Shown here piece after piece: positions 1-11,368 of a DNA stretch of 64,000 bases. Position numbers and translations under genes: made by a program. Position 1 is the stretch's first letter. Each line of letters begins with the position of its first letter. Origin of the DNA: Prostheceraeus crozeri. Lineage: Eukaryota; Platyhelminthes; Polycladida; Euryleptidae. The DNA is taken from assembly GCA_907163375.1 (NCBI GenBank), contig CAJQUW010006089.1:186001-250000 (forward strand). Reading direction: 5' to 3'. The notes under the pieces are model-generated. The model saw only the letters and a program-made list of their open reading frames with translations. It searched no databases and had not been told where the DNA came from.

Positions 1-296
1 TTTTGAGTCAAATATACCAAATGCGTCAAATTGTTCGGACGCGTCAGGAAGTTTTCAGAATTTATTTCATGATTTTGAGTCAAATATACGAACTGCGTCA
101 AAAAGTCTGACTTCAATTTTCATTTACTTCAGCTTGAGTCAAATATACTTCTTGCGTCTAATATACCATTTGCGTCATAAAGACCGACTTGCGTCACGTC
201 ACGTATCTGAAGTGACGAATTCAGTTGGTAAAAATGGTTTTCTGCGTCAAATTGTCCGACTTGCGTCATTGAAAATCTCCGACTTGAATTATCCTC
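1..296. repeat. Degenerate tandem repeat rich in GTCAAA/TGCGTCA motifs
   Basis: The motif GAGTCAAATATAC occurs three times (near 4, 76 and 134), each time followed within a few bases by TGCGTC. TGCGTCA-type words then recur irregularly to about 270. Spacing is uneven (about 60-75 bases), so this is a decayed tandem array rather than a clean satellite. It abuts a Penelope endonuclease fragment on the other strand and may belong to that insertion; Penelope elements are known for tandem junctions and a bias towards simple repeats. No coding function is seen. Confidence 0.55.
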
Positions 297-760
297 CACA
301 GTCACTTATGTGCTTACTGACCTTTAATATGGCATAATGTTTATTGGCGATATGTTGACGGTATAGTGTCATCCTGGGATTAAATGTAGCGCCCGCTTGT
401 CCGATGTAATATTGTTCGCATGAGCACTACAATTTGTAGATGACATTTGATGACTTACAATTAAGGTTGTTTCTTACGTCAAAAGTTTTTCCAGCATTAA
501 CAAAATATATTTTTTTACTGTTATCATGGTTTCGCATGTTTTGCATAGTTTATTCTCACATTTGGTTATTCCATTGATGGTTTTTAGATTGCTGTTGTTC
601 AATAAAGAAATTAATGATTTTGGTTGCTTGTATGAGGCTTTTATTTTACAGTTCTTGACCAAGTCGTTCAATCTTAAGTAATTGGATATTGGTTAAACTA
701 AATCATTGAAAATATTCGGGTTGTTCTTTTTATGGGCTTGTTATTTTCTTCATTTTGCCT
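296..760 (-). mobile_element. Penelope-like element fragment, C-terminal GIY-YIG endonuclease (canonical type)
   Basis: On the minus strand the region encodes the end of a canonical Penelope polyprotein. First comes the linker that usually follows the reverse transcriptase, including a CKTC-type cysteine pair (near 545-520). Then comes a GIY-YIG nuclease block with a NVIY segment, a cysteine cluster, a YYIGQ segment, an arginine, and a histidine-rich VSKHI tail ending near 300. This RT-then-GIY-YIG order is known for the Poseidon/Neptune/Coprina type. The reverse transcriptase itself is missing, so this is a short fossil with a few breaks. It probably inserted as a 5'-truncated copy. Confidence 0.7.
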
Positions 761-2599
761 TTATTGCTATTTTATTCTTTGACTTAATTTCCTGTTTAAC
801 GGGACATGAGATAAGAGCAGTAGATTATTATTTCACTCAATAGATGACGTCACAACCTTTCTATGTCAGATCTCTATTCACACTATCTGTCAAACTATCA
901 ATTCACTTTTGACATTCCCATGTACATACTATAAAGAACGGGCGAAGCGCCGTATGACTACCACTGTCGTTCTCAATTTTTCATCTTATGCGTCATGCGT
1001 ACTGCAGATGAAAACTAACGCAATTTCTTAAATCAATGAGTGTAATAGTTGAGACATTCACAACAAGTCCAGCATTGACTAGTTAAAGTTTTCAGAGCTA
1101 TGCTTTGACCTTCAAATTACATATTTTGATTCTATAATGATGCAAGCGTGATTATGTACCGTACAACTCAATAAAATGGATTCCCATTATTCAGATGTGC
1201 GAGAGGGATTTGATCATGAAAGTCAATGCGAACTATTTGACATCTTAGCATCAATGTCCGAGTTAATTGGAGTTGCCCACATCGTATCTTTCGATTTCAG
1301 CGATTAGATAATCAGATTTTATTCCTGAGCTATTTTGCTGTTGTTTGTTGTATTTATATATCTTTTTGCGCAGCTCTGAAAAATTCACTAGTCGATAAAC
1401 TTATTACCTTGAGGGATATATTTATTGCAATTTGATAAAATAATGGATTCTAATTTATCTCTCTCTCTCTCCTCATTCTAGCTTACGAAATTCAAGCAGA
1501 AGAAGGAGAAAAGGGAGAATATATTAGGAGATTAACAAGCATATATTCATTGCTTTATTACTCACCATTTTTATCAAATTGATAATTTAAACCAGTCTTT
1601 GATCAGGTATATTTAGCCAATGAAGTAATGCGTGTGTCTGACTATCGTGGGACTGTAAAGGACGTCTCTCACTCTTGCAATGTCATGTCTACAGCATTGG
1701 TAATGGCCTCGTCATTTGTCGTTCGAAAATTCTCGACATGGGGTCTGCAGACGCCACAGTGGACAGCCGTAAAACGCTAATGGCCAGGCCATTATTAATG
1801 CCAAATATGCAACCATGAATTCCAATCTGTTTATCTGAAATTGACACTCTGATTCTTTATGACTGGGATATCGGCGCTGATGATTCTTCTGATGATTTGA
1901 TATACCAATAGAATAGATCCAACGATGGATAAGAAAACACCGTGTAAAATAAAAGTCATTTTCTGATGATGAAACACTCAAATAATTCACCATTTACACG
2001 TTGGTTGGTGGAAAATACCATGATTGATAGTGATAACATTTCAAAAATATCCACAAAAACTGAGTTGAAATTTGCAATACAAATTGAATTTGCGCTATTT
2101 GAGCATTTGCACATCAAAACAGTATTTTCGCAAGTACTACAGAGTTGATCACAAAAACGGACCACCTAAATTGTGTCAAACTTCAGAACATTTTATGAAA
2201 GATAAAGGTAGTCTGCGTCCTGCGTAGAATTTGTCTGCTTTAATTCATTTGGTTCCAGTTTGTCTGTGTATTTTCTTTATCTTACTTATATTTTATTATT
2301 CAATTAAGCTGTGGTCTCCGCTCCAGAGAGAATCTTTAATCACACTTTTTATGCCATTAATAAGAACATTAAATTACTATTGTAATAATGGAGCGGGGTG
2401 GTGGCCTGAGTTAGCATGACCTGTAGATAAATTGAAGGATAAATTGAAAATAATATTAACTATGAATGCTATTCCAAGCCATGTCATTCTGACATTACTT
2501 TGAGATGAGATAGCTGGCTTCCTCGTCATGTAAATGCTAATTTTGTAAACAATTATATCGACAACGTGAAAATACTGTAGATGCTCAGGCAAGAGCAAA
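761..2599. other. AT-rich non-coding DNA, no gene recognised
   Basis: No open frame with protein-like composition, no splice-bounded exon and no transposon end was recognised. A short CT-rich microsatellite lies near 1459-1480. The small open frames around 1712-2165 and 2231-2598 show no known motif. Confidence 0.5.
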
Positions 2600-3095
2600 C
2601 GAAGAGTCGGTTATGAAGAGTCAAGAAGAGGTTGGATAAACATGGTTTCCGAAGCGTGAACCTCAAAACTAAATAGGTGAACAGAAATTCGCAGACCATT
2701 GAGAAAAGGGATGTCTTCTTCTCAATGAAATTCATTAATGACAGCTGTACGAAGAGAATCAATAAAATCATCAAGAATCATGATTTCTCGATAAGATTGG
2801 GAAGCCAGTTTGCATATAGTGTCAAACAATGTCTCATGTCAGACGTAATGAAAAGAGGAAACATGAGGGGACAATTGTGAAGTCTGCGATCGTCTGGGAC
2901 ATAGCTTTGCTTGCTCTGATCAATGCTTAGGAATCGATTTACGTGCAAGCAGTGTCAGCAGCTACATAGGTCAGACATAAAGAGCTTTCAATTTCTATGT
3001 ACTGAACACAAACACAGCCTAGATAATAGCATAGATATGAACATCGCATTGAAAGGTCACGCAAAAGACTATACCATCATGGATATATACTGATA
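2600..3095 (+). mobile_element. Penelope-like element fragment, RT-endonuclease linker and GIY-YIG
   Basis: The plus strand carries the stretch typical of canonical Penelope elements between reverse transcriptase and nuclease (a Lys/Asn-rich segment with INKII and a following basic region, about 2677-2880). A short Cys-containing block and a YIGQT segment near 2965 follow, then a Phe-X-Phe/Glu-His-Lys-His pattern and a downstream His-Ala (about 2985-3070). These fit the YIG half of a GIY-YIG nuclease. It is in the opposite orientation to the fragment at 296-760, so they are separate insertions or an inverted pair. It is a fossil with a few breaks and no visible RT core. Confidence 0.6.
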
Positions 3096-3780
3096 ACTGT
3101 TTCAGTTTCCTACACGCAAATGTGAGTTTGGTTGCATCTTCTGATCGGAAATTTTAACCTTGCTCCTTGCACCATATTTTATCTTCCTTAGCACTTTCAT
3201 TTTCCCTGTTGGTTATGTTGACTAAACAATTCTTGTGTTCAAATCTTTTGAGGCCGACAAATATCCTATTTTATCTCGGAGTCAGTCGACATATTTCCTT
3301 CCACTGTCATATTTCCCAAATGAAGATATCCTTTCTATTAAAAGAGTCGCGGAAGTTTTTCTTCTCGTTTCCTCGTTCCTCAGTTTGAAGGTTCTCAGTC
3401 CTCAAACGTTAACGATTTCGTAGATATCGGATGACCAAAGAAATCATAACTTTTCCTGCTTCTAGTTAATCTCGCCTATCTTCACGAGGGAGGACGTGAT
3501 CTCCAACTTCCAATACTGAGAAACTTCATTTCAGAGACTGGTATCCGGTATCCGGTATCCACATGTTGTTAGGCACCGTCTTGGAGGTCTTCTCTTCTGC
3601 TCTCAGAAGAACACGCCTGCATTCGTCTTCAAAATGTCATAAATACTGCTGCTTGTTCGCATCGCTCACAACTCTCGTAGTGATTGCTACATTTCCTCTC
3701 TCTTCACGAACCTTGGTTTACTTTCTATCAACGGAAGGAAATAGAGAAGAGTCAATATCCTACTTTTCCTCTGCCTTCAG
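3096..3780. other. Non-coding stretch, probable intron
   Basis: Nothing recognisable apart from a micro-tandem of GGTATCC, about three units, at 3541-3560. The last 25 bases are pyrimidine-rich and lead into the candidate splice acceptor at 3779-3780. Confidence 0.4.
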
Positions 3781-3969
3781 GGAATTTCGACGGATTATCT
3801 GCGTGCCACATGAATGGGAAGGACATGCCATCCATAGCAAGCCGAAGAAGGCTTCTAGATTCGCTGAATCAAAGATGCAACATGTCTCTCACTCTTGGTG
3901 GAAGATCATTTCCAGTTGTGGAACACCATGACAATCACAGCTTTATCGAGGTCCAGAAAAATGATAAAG
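3781..3969 (+). CDS. Candidate internal host exon, symmetric phase 1-1
   Basis: A pyrimidine-rich acceptor ending in CTTCAG precedes a 189-base open block that ends at a donor reading AAAG|GTATGC. Only one frame stays open throughout. It begins and ends one base into a codon, so the exon is symmetric phase 1-1, the class favoured in modular extracellular proteins. It would encode about 62 residues, with a Cys-His pair near the start, an Arg-rich run, a possible N-glycosylation site (NMS) and a His/Asp-rich stretch (EHHDNHS). GC content is visibly above the flanks. I do not recognise the domain. No partner exon was securely found; the terminal-exon candidate at 12423-12623 is on the same strand. 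The call rests on splice signals and openness only. Confidence 0.35.
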
Positions 3970-5631
3970 GTATGCAGCGACCTCTTGGAATCCGCCATAC
4001 ACTTATAACTTAGAATTGATGACCATTTTCCAAAAGGTATTTTTTTACCTGGGAACGCAGCGTCTCTTGCATTCTTCATTTTATATAAGTCAGCTGGATG
4101 TACCTTCCGAGCTGAATTCTCCAAGACCATCGAATCATTGGTTGAAGCATTGTCAAGTTTCCTTGATCACCAATTCATTGCTAAATCGAGCACTAGCGTA
4201 TTTATCTTGATGCAAACGTTCGGAATCACGGAACGCCATTTAACCATTTCTGCTCGTAAGACCATCAAATGAGGTCAAATAAGGTCTCTATCAGAAAATG
4301 ACAAGTTCGCGAAAATTTTGAAATACACGTGTTCACTTTTGTTTAAAATTTTGTTCAGTCCACGTTCATTTTTAAGATCTCGAATTTCGTTCAGTTCAAG
4401 TTCACGAAATGAAGCAATGAGCGCCGTTAAGTTTTCTCAATCATTATGCGTCTGTCATTTTGAAGTACAACATATAACTGCTACTGTTATTATTTCAATT
4501 TCAGCAACGAGTCATTTCCGTTCACTTCCCGTTCACTCCCCGATCAACACCTCCTTTCCATTCACTTGCCGTTCATCTCAGAAAGAATTTTGAAATTAAA
4601 ATTGATTTCGTAGATATCAGTCCAAATGACTGTTTTGTAGCTTTTTCATTGAAAGTTTACATGAATCTTCAATGCAAAATTCTGCGAAGTAGCATATCTC
4701 TACGATTTGGAGAATTCCCAGGTTATATGTCTTACCTGCACCAATTTTATCATAATTGACCTAATGGCAATTTTTATGATGGATTACTTGTGTAAATCTC
4801 TGGCACATGACACACAGTGCGTCCATTTGCAACCATTATAAAGCCGTCCAGCTACATGTATTGTCGCAAAAAAATTAAATACATTGAAATTGCCACTAAT
4901 TAAGTCATAAGAATTACGTATGTGTGTATAACGGAACCCAAAATAAGTGATTGCTTTCAGTGAACATGTATACAGTGAAATCTCTCTTCAGGAACACCTC
5001 CATATCTAAACCGCTTTCAGGTGGTCTACCTATAAAAGTTTCATTGCATTTTTGTGTATTGCTAAATGCAAAATGTCCGTTTGAGTAGATCTTACGGGAT
5101 TTAAATTTACTCATTCATGTAAATAAGAAATCATACATGAGCTAATTTGGTTATTTAAAAGCCACACTTGTTTAGAACTGGAGAATGATGATATAGGCCT
5201 ATCAGTAGTTCTAACCTAATGACTTAATTCTTGCCGCAGTGAACTCAAAGAGTAGGGAAATGAATTTAAAAAGAGCATTGGAAGACTTGGTGAATATTGG
5301 TAAAAACTACTCTTTGTGATTTTTTGACAAGTAGAATTGAATTTAGCAGATATACGAGTATATAACTATACGCTGCATTTGTAAATGAGGCGAAATCTCA
5401 AGATTTAGGCCATCAAACGTAGAATTTGCAAAACTCGGAATTTTTCGTATCTGAGCTAAATGAAAACGTTTTGAAATTCTCATTTATTTGATACACTCAT
5501 CATGAAACGTATAATGTAAGATAAGACATATTCGGGTGGGCCTATAGCATTTAGCAATTGAAGAGAAATTTTATCATCTTTCATTAATGTTTAAGTAGCA
5601 AAACAATTATAGCAGCCGATTTCTTTCACGT
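3970..5631. other. AT-rich non-coding DNA
   Basis: No gene or repeat recognised. A few short open frames (for example 4318-4593) have biased, low-complexity composition and no known motif. Confidence 0.45.
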
Positions 5632-5639
5632 CGTACAAC
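5632..5639. repeat. Left target-site duplication of the hAT element
   Basis: CGTACAAC, identical to 7321-7328 immediately beyond the other end of the element. Confidence 0.88.
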
Positions 5640-7320
5640 CAGGGTTGGCTTTTTGCCGGTTAAAACTGGTTTTTGCCACTACCTGGTAAAAACCGGCTAA
5701 AACTAAAATTCAGAAAATCGGTCTATTTCTTCACGAAATGATCGACAGCAATTTGGGGTTTGAGTGCAACGATGCATGCGGGTCTGCAGTTTGCAACTTT
5801 TTTCTTTCAAAACATGACATTCATTCTGTGATAGAATCACATGATATGTTTTTATCACGAACGACATGCAATGTTGCCTTTGTCTACGATTGCTCTGCCC
5901 TTTTCTTATGATTTAATAACAAATGTAGACCAGCACCATTTTGACTCTGGTTCATGTAACAGAAGCTGTTGGATACTCCCACAATTATCATCAAATGAAT
6001 GAAAAAAATGAAAATAAATGTATGAATAAACTGGTTTATAAATAGACCTAAATTAAGCAAACCACTTTCTTCAATACGAGCTTCAATAATACCACTGTAT
6101 CTTCCATGTTGAGTGTTCAGCAAGAATGCAGAGTATATTTTGATAGTAGCTTAGGTTTCATCAGATCTAGATTTGAACGCAGGTCTCATGAACGCAGAGA
6201 GAACACTCTATCAAAAAGCCACTGCAACGGAAAATCTCACCTCCCGAATCAGGCAATGTGCAAAACGTCACTTAGAATGCATTTCTACTTTTTAGAAATA
6301 CACTAAATGTACTAATGCTTGTGATTGGAGCAGAAAATCATGATTTGCAAGAACAAATAATAATTGAATAACATAGTTCGCACCAGCAATCTTGAGAAAG
6401 TGAGGCATAGTGTATGTCTGAACAGCTTCAGTTACAAAACATTTTCAGTAAGCTGCAAAATTGATCTTGTTAATAGAATCTGAGAGCGACAAACAATTGT
6501 GAAATCATTGTGATATACAAGTTTGCTTAAAGTTCTTGAAATTTCCTTATCTTGAGCTCAAATCAAAACTTTTATTTCGGTATTGAATTCGTTTAACATA
6601 GCCTTATCTTCTAAATGTGTGAGGATAAATTGCCATGACATGAAAAATGTTGAAGGCTAAAATTTTTAATCTAGTCCTTCTGGGAGTGAAGGATAAATTT
6701 CACAGTAATATTCGTGTAATCACATTGGGTATGGGACATTTGCCTCAGATTTAGAAGACAAGCTATTCTATGAGATCAGCAGGGAGGTTAATCGTAGCGA
6801 TCCGAAGTCAGATTTCTACATTTTCTTGCCCTTCTAGCCTCATGGAATGCCTGTTTTCGATCTTTATATAGAGCCAAGTGATTTCCTTTCAGCATGGACG
6901 TCGGTTTCATCTTACAATGAATGAAATTCGCAAAGCAACAAAAGGCGTGCACGCTTAGAAGAATGCACAACAGCTATATAACAACATGTTCTTATTTTTT
7001 TCACCTACATGTATACTTGGAACATTGATTGAAATATGATATTGATAAGGTTTGAATGAAAAAACAGGCCTAAATGTTTATCGAATGATGAAAAAGGAAA
7101 TGAACTTATTGCGACTAACGTTCATCAATAAAGTAAGGAGTGACGATGATCCTTTATATTGCATGTACCCAAAAACTGTAGTAATGCAGGAAAAATAGTT
7201 TTAGCCAGTTTCTGCCAGTTTTAGCCGGAAAATGTTGACAAAAGCTGGTGGTTTTTGCCATGTTTTTACCGGTTTTTACCAGGTGGTAAAAACCAGGGTG
7301 GTTTTTACCGGCCAACCTTG
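5640..7320. mobile_element. Non-autonomous hAT-superfamily DNA transposon with 8-bp target duplication
   Basis: The element begins CAGGGTTGGC and ends GCCAACCTTG, an inverted terminal repeat with one mismatch over 10 bases. It is flanked by a perfect 8-bp direct repeat, CGTACAAC, at 5632-5639 and 7321-7328. An 8-bp duplication and a CAGGG-type end are diagnostic of the hAT superfamily. Both ends also carry clustered sub-terminal copies of GGTTTTTACC-like words in both orientations (5650-5700 and 7195-7315), the kind of array that hAT transposases bind. The 1.68-kb interior has no transposase-like open frame; those at 5884-6123 and 6106-6306 look spurious. It is therefore a non-autonomous copy. 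The intact duplication suggests a fairly young insertion. Confidence 0.88.
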
Positions 7321-7328
7321 CGTACAAC
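7321..7328. repeat. Right target-site duplication of the hAT element
   Basis: CGTACAAC, identical to 5632-5639. Confidence 0.88.
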
Positions 7329-8726
7329 ACCTCAAATCGCATTGAAGACATTTTTATAATTTTTTTCATTAGTTATCCATTTTTCTTTTCATCATATCTA
7401 AACTTGACTAACTTAATTCTTGCAAAAGATTGATTCTAAAATTATTCGGTGCATTCGACTGACGACAGCAAAAAGTGATTAACTTCTTCAAGAAAGACAT
7501 GATCATATGCCTTGAGCACCAATCACGTAATGCTAGTGAAATTAAATGTATAAACAGTCAATCCTTGACAATAATAGATGAAAGCACGATATAAGCGGTT
7601 GTAGGATGATGTCTCAGTTTGATGATACAACAGTCGGTATAGGGATACCGATCCGTATGATGTGGATAAACGTATATTGGTTACCAACGAATATTAATGG
7701 TAATGCCATTTTCCCATGTACCCTAATATTTCCATTATTCCCCATTTTCCCATATTGCCAACGCTGAGTAGAATAGTCTTTTTGCCAAAAATGACAAAAT
7801 TGCCATATTTACATTCGTTTTTTCTTTTAGAGTAAACCTCATATACACGAAGAGCATTGATTCAGACACTTATTTGGCACTGTGAAGCATATATTTTAAA
7901 AAAATTTATGACTATGTGAAGGAATCTGTCAATCAATTTTGAATAAATAGATGGAAAATATTTTGGCGCAGTCATCGTTTGAGACAGTTCAAACCTTCAA
8001 GGATCTATATTTTTATTTTGCAGAATTTTGTTGATTTTCATAACCAGAATGTTTTTGTTGATAAAGATCGTTTTGAGAATTATCTTATCTTTCGCTCTTC
8101 GGGAAGCTTTAGCTAACACGTCCATATATTTGCCCTCTTCTCTGAAGCCGAAGTAGAAAGAAAAATTTCCGTTTCCGTTGCTGATATTGAAGGAAAGGAA
8201 GACGAAATGAGAATTTTCAAATGCGTGAAAGAATTTGTATGATATAGTCAATATATCTTTGAAGTGAATATCTGGAAAGACGAGAATGGTGATATGATTT
8301 ATGCGAATGGCATTGAGTGCCAATGCATCATAAGAATTAGGCAATGAACTTCTTAGGGAGTCACTGAACTTTGGGGCCACATGTCAGATGAAGTAGGATC
8401 TAGCAATCTGTGTGTTTCACAAATATTTGTGTGAATATTTGTTTATTTATTATTTATTTATCTATTTCACACAGAAATTTATGTGAATCACAAATAAGAT
8501 TATAACAGGCTTTAAAAAGGCGATGTAATTGTAGAATGTAGAACTTTATAGCATCAACTGCAGCATTAACTTTTTTGAGATAACTTGCTCGCATCTCAAA
8601 ATTAAGCCTAACGTAGCTACATATGTTTCTCCGATAAGAAATTTAATCATCAATACAATGCCTCAAATGATGAAAGTAAGGGAAAGGGACAACAATGTCA
8701 CAAAATAATAAACAGTTAAAGCCATC
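7329..8726. other. Non-coding DNA with one unrecognised open frame
   Basis: The minus strand has a 127-codon open frame at 7997-8380. It shows no domain I recognise, and the same stretch is partly open on the plus strand, so I do not call it a gene. Short A/T-rich repeats such as TTTATTTAT lie near 8435-8465. Confidence 0.35.
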
Positions 8727-9055
8727 GTTAATGCTCACTTCACAGATTATCCAAGCAGACTTGCTCGTACATGCAAACGACTCAGCATTGGGGCTGTTCA
8801 TTAACTAAATTTCTGCCGATAGAAAATTAAACCGATTTAATTTTCTGTCGGCAGAATTTTAGCTAATTAACAGTCCCATTATCAAATAGATCATTCCCGA
8901 ATTTTCTCGCATCTTTTCCAATACCGCGCACCCTTCGATTACACACGTGTATCTAAGCATCCAAATCAACGAAAAATTACTGATAAAGTTAATGCCAACT
9001 TCATGGACTATCAAAACGAATTTGCACGATTGCACAAGCGACTCAGGATTGACAA
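8727..9055. repeat. Diverged direct repeats flanking a palindrome
   Basis: About 60 bases at 8727-8785 recur in diverged form at 8983-9050 (shared words include TTAATGC, ACTTCA, TTGC and CGACTCAG). Between them lies the palindrome at 8789-8876. The arrangement could be an old tandem duplication later split by a fold-back insertion. Confidence 0.5.
8789..8876. repeat. Imperfect palindrome of about 88 bp, MITE-like
   Basis: The left arm runs from GGCTGTTCATTAACTAAATT and the right arm ends in AGCTAATTAACAGTCC. They pair over about 40 bases with a few mismatches around a four-base centre (CCGA). This is a fold-back structure consistent with a small MITE. Confidence 0.6.
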
Positions 9056-9112
9056 AGGAGTCTTTTCCGAATTTGCTCGCATATTTTAGAATCTTCTGAC
9101 GGCTCTGCAACT

Positions 9113-9256
9113 AGTCGACTCTTGATGTAAGCGACACCTTGGGACCGGCTGTTGTCATCGCTTGTGTCGAGAGCTAGTCACATGTCCTTCAATTCGGCAG
9201 GGACCAACCTGCCCTGTCGCTTACATCGAGAGATCGCTTATATCGAGAGTCGACTG
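9113..9256. mobile_element. Pogo/Tigger-like MITE, about 144 bp
   Basis: The ends are inverted repeats: AGTCGACTCTTGATGTAAGC on the left, and the complement of AGTCGACTCTCGATATAAGC on the right. CAGTCGACTCTCG-type termini are known from pogo/Tigger elements of the Tc1-mariner group. The right arm holds the GATGTAAGCGACA word as a second, inner copy. A TA sits beside the left end, but the right flank no longer shows it. There is no coding capacity. Confidence 0.6.
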
Positions 9257-9319
9257 CTCACAAAAACGATTTATGCATCCTAAGCATCACAGATTGCTAC
9301 ATGTTGTCCGCAGCCTAGA

Positions 9320-9600
9320 GGATTAAATGGTAGGTCTTTCACGGGCAATGTTATGTGACACTTTTCTGCACCTGCAGGCAATGGCACCACTTAACCATTC
9401 GTGCAAGCGCATTCGGTGTTTCAACTTGGTGGCTGTGCGGGGTGCTGCGGGTTCGATTTCACGGATGAGCATGAGCATAATGGCTCTTTCGAGATAGTTA
9501 CATCGCTCTGACGCTACGCTTCTCATCATCGACGTTTCCAAGTACAAAGGTCGCGGACTTGGATAGTGGAGTGAACCGAAACAGGTGCGTTGCATAATGA
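9320..9600 (+). mobile_element. tRNA-derived SINE-like repeat
   Basis: This is a GC-rich island in AT-rich DNA. The segment GGGTGCTGCGGGTTCGATTT (near 9438-9457) contains a good RNA polymerase III B box (GGTTCGATT). A weaker A-box-like stretch (CTTAACCATTCGTGC) lies about 50 bases upstream. The region 3' of it (to about 9595) would be the SINE body. The long open frame on the opposite strand is best explained as a by-product of the GC content. A real tRNA is not supported because the arms do not fold cleanly. Confidence 0.45.
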
Positions 9601-10685
9601 ATTTGAGACTACTTGAATAGGACTGTATACAACAAATAGACAGAGACCATCCAAGTTATGGAAAACAGCTACTGTCAGCTTGTGGAATGCTCAATAATCA
9701 AAAACTGTGTAGTCAATGCATGAATACATCAAATGTCCACAGTATACAATAAATTTAATAATATCTCTGCACCATTATGTGTGGGAATTTGCGGGGTTAG
9801 TAGGTTTTGGACTTTTATATGTTTTTGAATTTGTCTTCTACTTTTTTGCATGGCTAATGTGTGCAACTTAATAATAAAAATGATAAAAGGCTTTATTCCG
9901 ATGTGACAAACGCATGACGGATGCATGATCTTATCAACCTGAAGCGTATTTGAAGCGACGGCCTATACTAGCTGCTAATAGAAAGTAACACAATACCCGC
10001 ACGGTGCTTCAAAAAAAGGATTTATTGGAAATTGAATTATTATGGAATTGGAATTTGATGAACTTTGTGCATATTTATTTCAATGAAATTCATTATTGCC
10101 ATTGTTCTGAAGTTCTAGCTAAAATTTATCCGACAGAGAACTGAACGGATTTATTGCAAAATCAACTCACCCGAGCTTCGAACAATGGTAGGCCTGTGAC
10201 ACAAAAGCCACGTTCAGAATATTCTGTTGGCCTATTTTGATTATACCCCAAGGTTAGGCTTAATTATAATTAACAGATTGGTAGACATAATATTGCAAAA
10301 TATTGTAATATTGTTCAATGCATCTGATCAATGTCAATTTTCGTTTAATATTAGCTGTTTAATGTGACATCTAGTAGACAGGTGTTAACATTAATCATTA
10401 TATCGGAAAAGCTGCAACGTTGGTTTTTCAACTGTAGCGTGGATAAAACTCAATTTTTTGCTATTGTCACACTAATTTTACCCATTCTCCCTTTAGTATT
10501 GAGGCGAATTATAGGAAAAACACGTATGATCATGATCTGGTTCTATCTACAAAATGATTATGTACAGAAGTCTCTCAACCATGTGGCTCCATCCCTTCGG
10601 AGCCGAATCTCGGAGCCACTGAACTCCAGTTTCTGGCGGCATTGCCGCTGAATGCACATTTGACCGTCTGTGCACCGAATCTTGG
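9601..10685. other. Non-coding DNA; the last part is probably the 3' UTR of the minus-strand exon at 10686-10993
   Basis: No element recognised. The bases just below 10686 lie downstream of a stop codon on the minus strand and include a small hairpin around GGCTCC...GGAGCC (10580-10620). Confidence 0.35.
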
Positions 10686-10993
10686 CTACACGAAGCTAAC
10701 GGTACAGTACGGATTCTTTAGTGTCGTCACGGTCGCGCTGGTCGAGACACCTTGGGATGAAGAGGCTGACGGCTTGAATTCCGTCAGGCAAACTGTCGTT
10801 GAACGCGGAGTGCTTTTGTTAGACTTAAGCATATCAGACGAATGACGCATGCTCTCTGTATTGAGCTTGCTGTACGGCAAAGTCTTGCTACACGTTTTCA
10901 TTCCATCATCACATTCTAGTCCCCGAATCGCTTGATACGGAGCGTCTTCGTACATCTTTGCTTTCCCCATCGTTGCTTGCCCGGTTGCTGCAT
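10686..10993 (-). CDS. Candidate terminal host exon with a PDZ-ligand-like C-terminus
   Basis: On the minus strand an acceptor (TTTCATCTTGCAG, with AG at 10994-10995) opens a 308-base block that stays in frame to a TAG at 10686-10688. It encodes about 101 residues plus a split first codon. GC and codon composition are clearly higher than in the flanks. The product is Ser/Thr/Lys-rich and has no membrane segment. Its final residues are TVSFV, which fits a class I PDZ-binding motif (Ser/Thr at -2, Val at 0). That suggests the cytoplasmic tail of a receptor, channel or adhesion protein. No upstream exon was identified; it would lie at higher coordinates. The function is inferred from the terminus only. 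Confidence 0.45.
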
Positions 10994-11368
10994 CTGCAAG
11001 ATGAAATTCAGCACTTAAAATGGATGAATTCAAAATTTTCTTTCTTTTCTATGTACAAAATCCTTTATGGCCCATGAGCCCGTAATAGTTCATGTCATTC
11101 GATTTAATGAATGCCCAAGGAATGTGGTGATTGCGCATCGTAAAGAAAACACCGGAATAAGTTAAGCATGTTTATAAGTATTTTCTGACTTCTGTTTGTA
11201 CTAATCATCCAAATCGGCGAACAAGGAAATGAGTTGTGGTATCAGTAAGTTCATTACATGCATTTAAGTCTAAGTACATTTAAGTTGCACATCACAATCG
11301 TGTTGTCTTATCTTTCACTGATAATCTAATACTTTTAACTTCTTTCGTCGAATAAAGGACTTGTCATA

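Noticed and set aside
3906-4130. RT-like fragment on the minus strand (a FLDLDKA stretch)
   Set aside because: Only seven or so residues resemble an RT motif; no second motif lies at the right distance, and the plus-strand exon candidate covers part of the same bases.
9323-9595. Transposase relic on the minus strand
   Set aside because: No DDE-type motif; the B box and GC island on the plus strand fit a SINE better.
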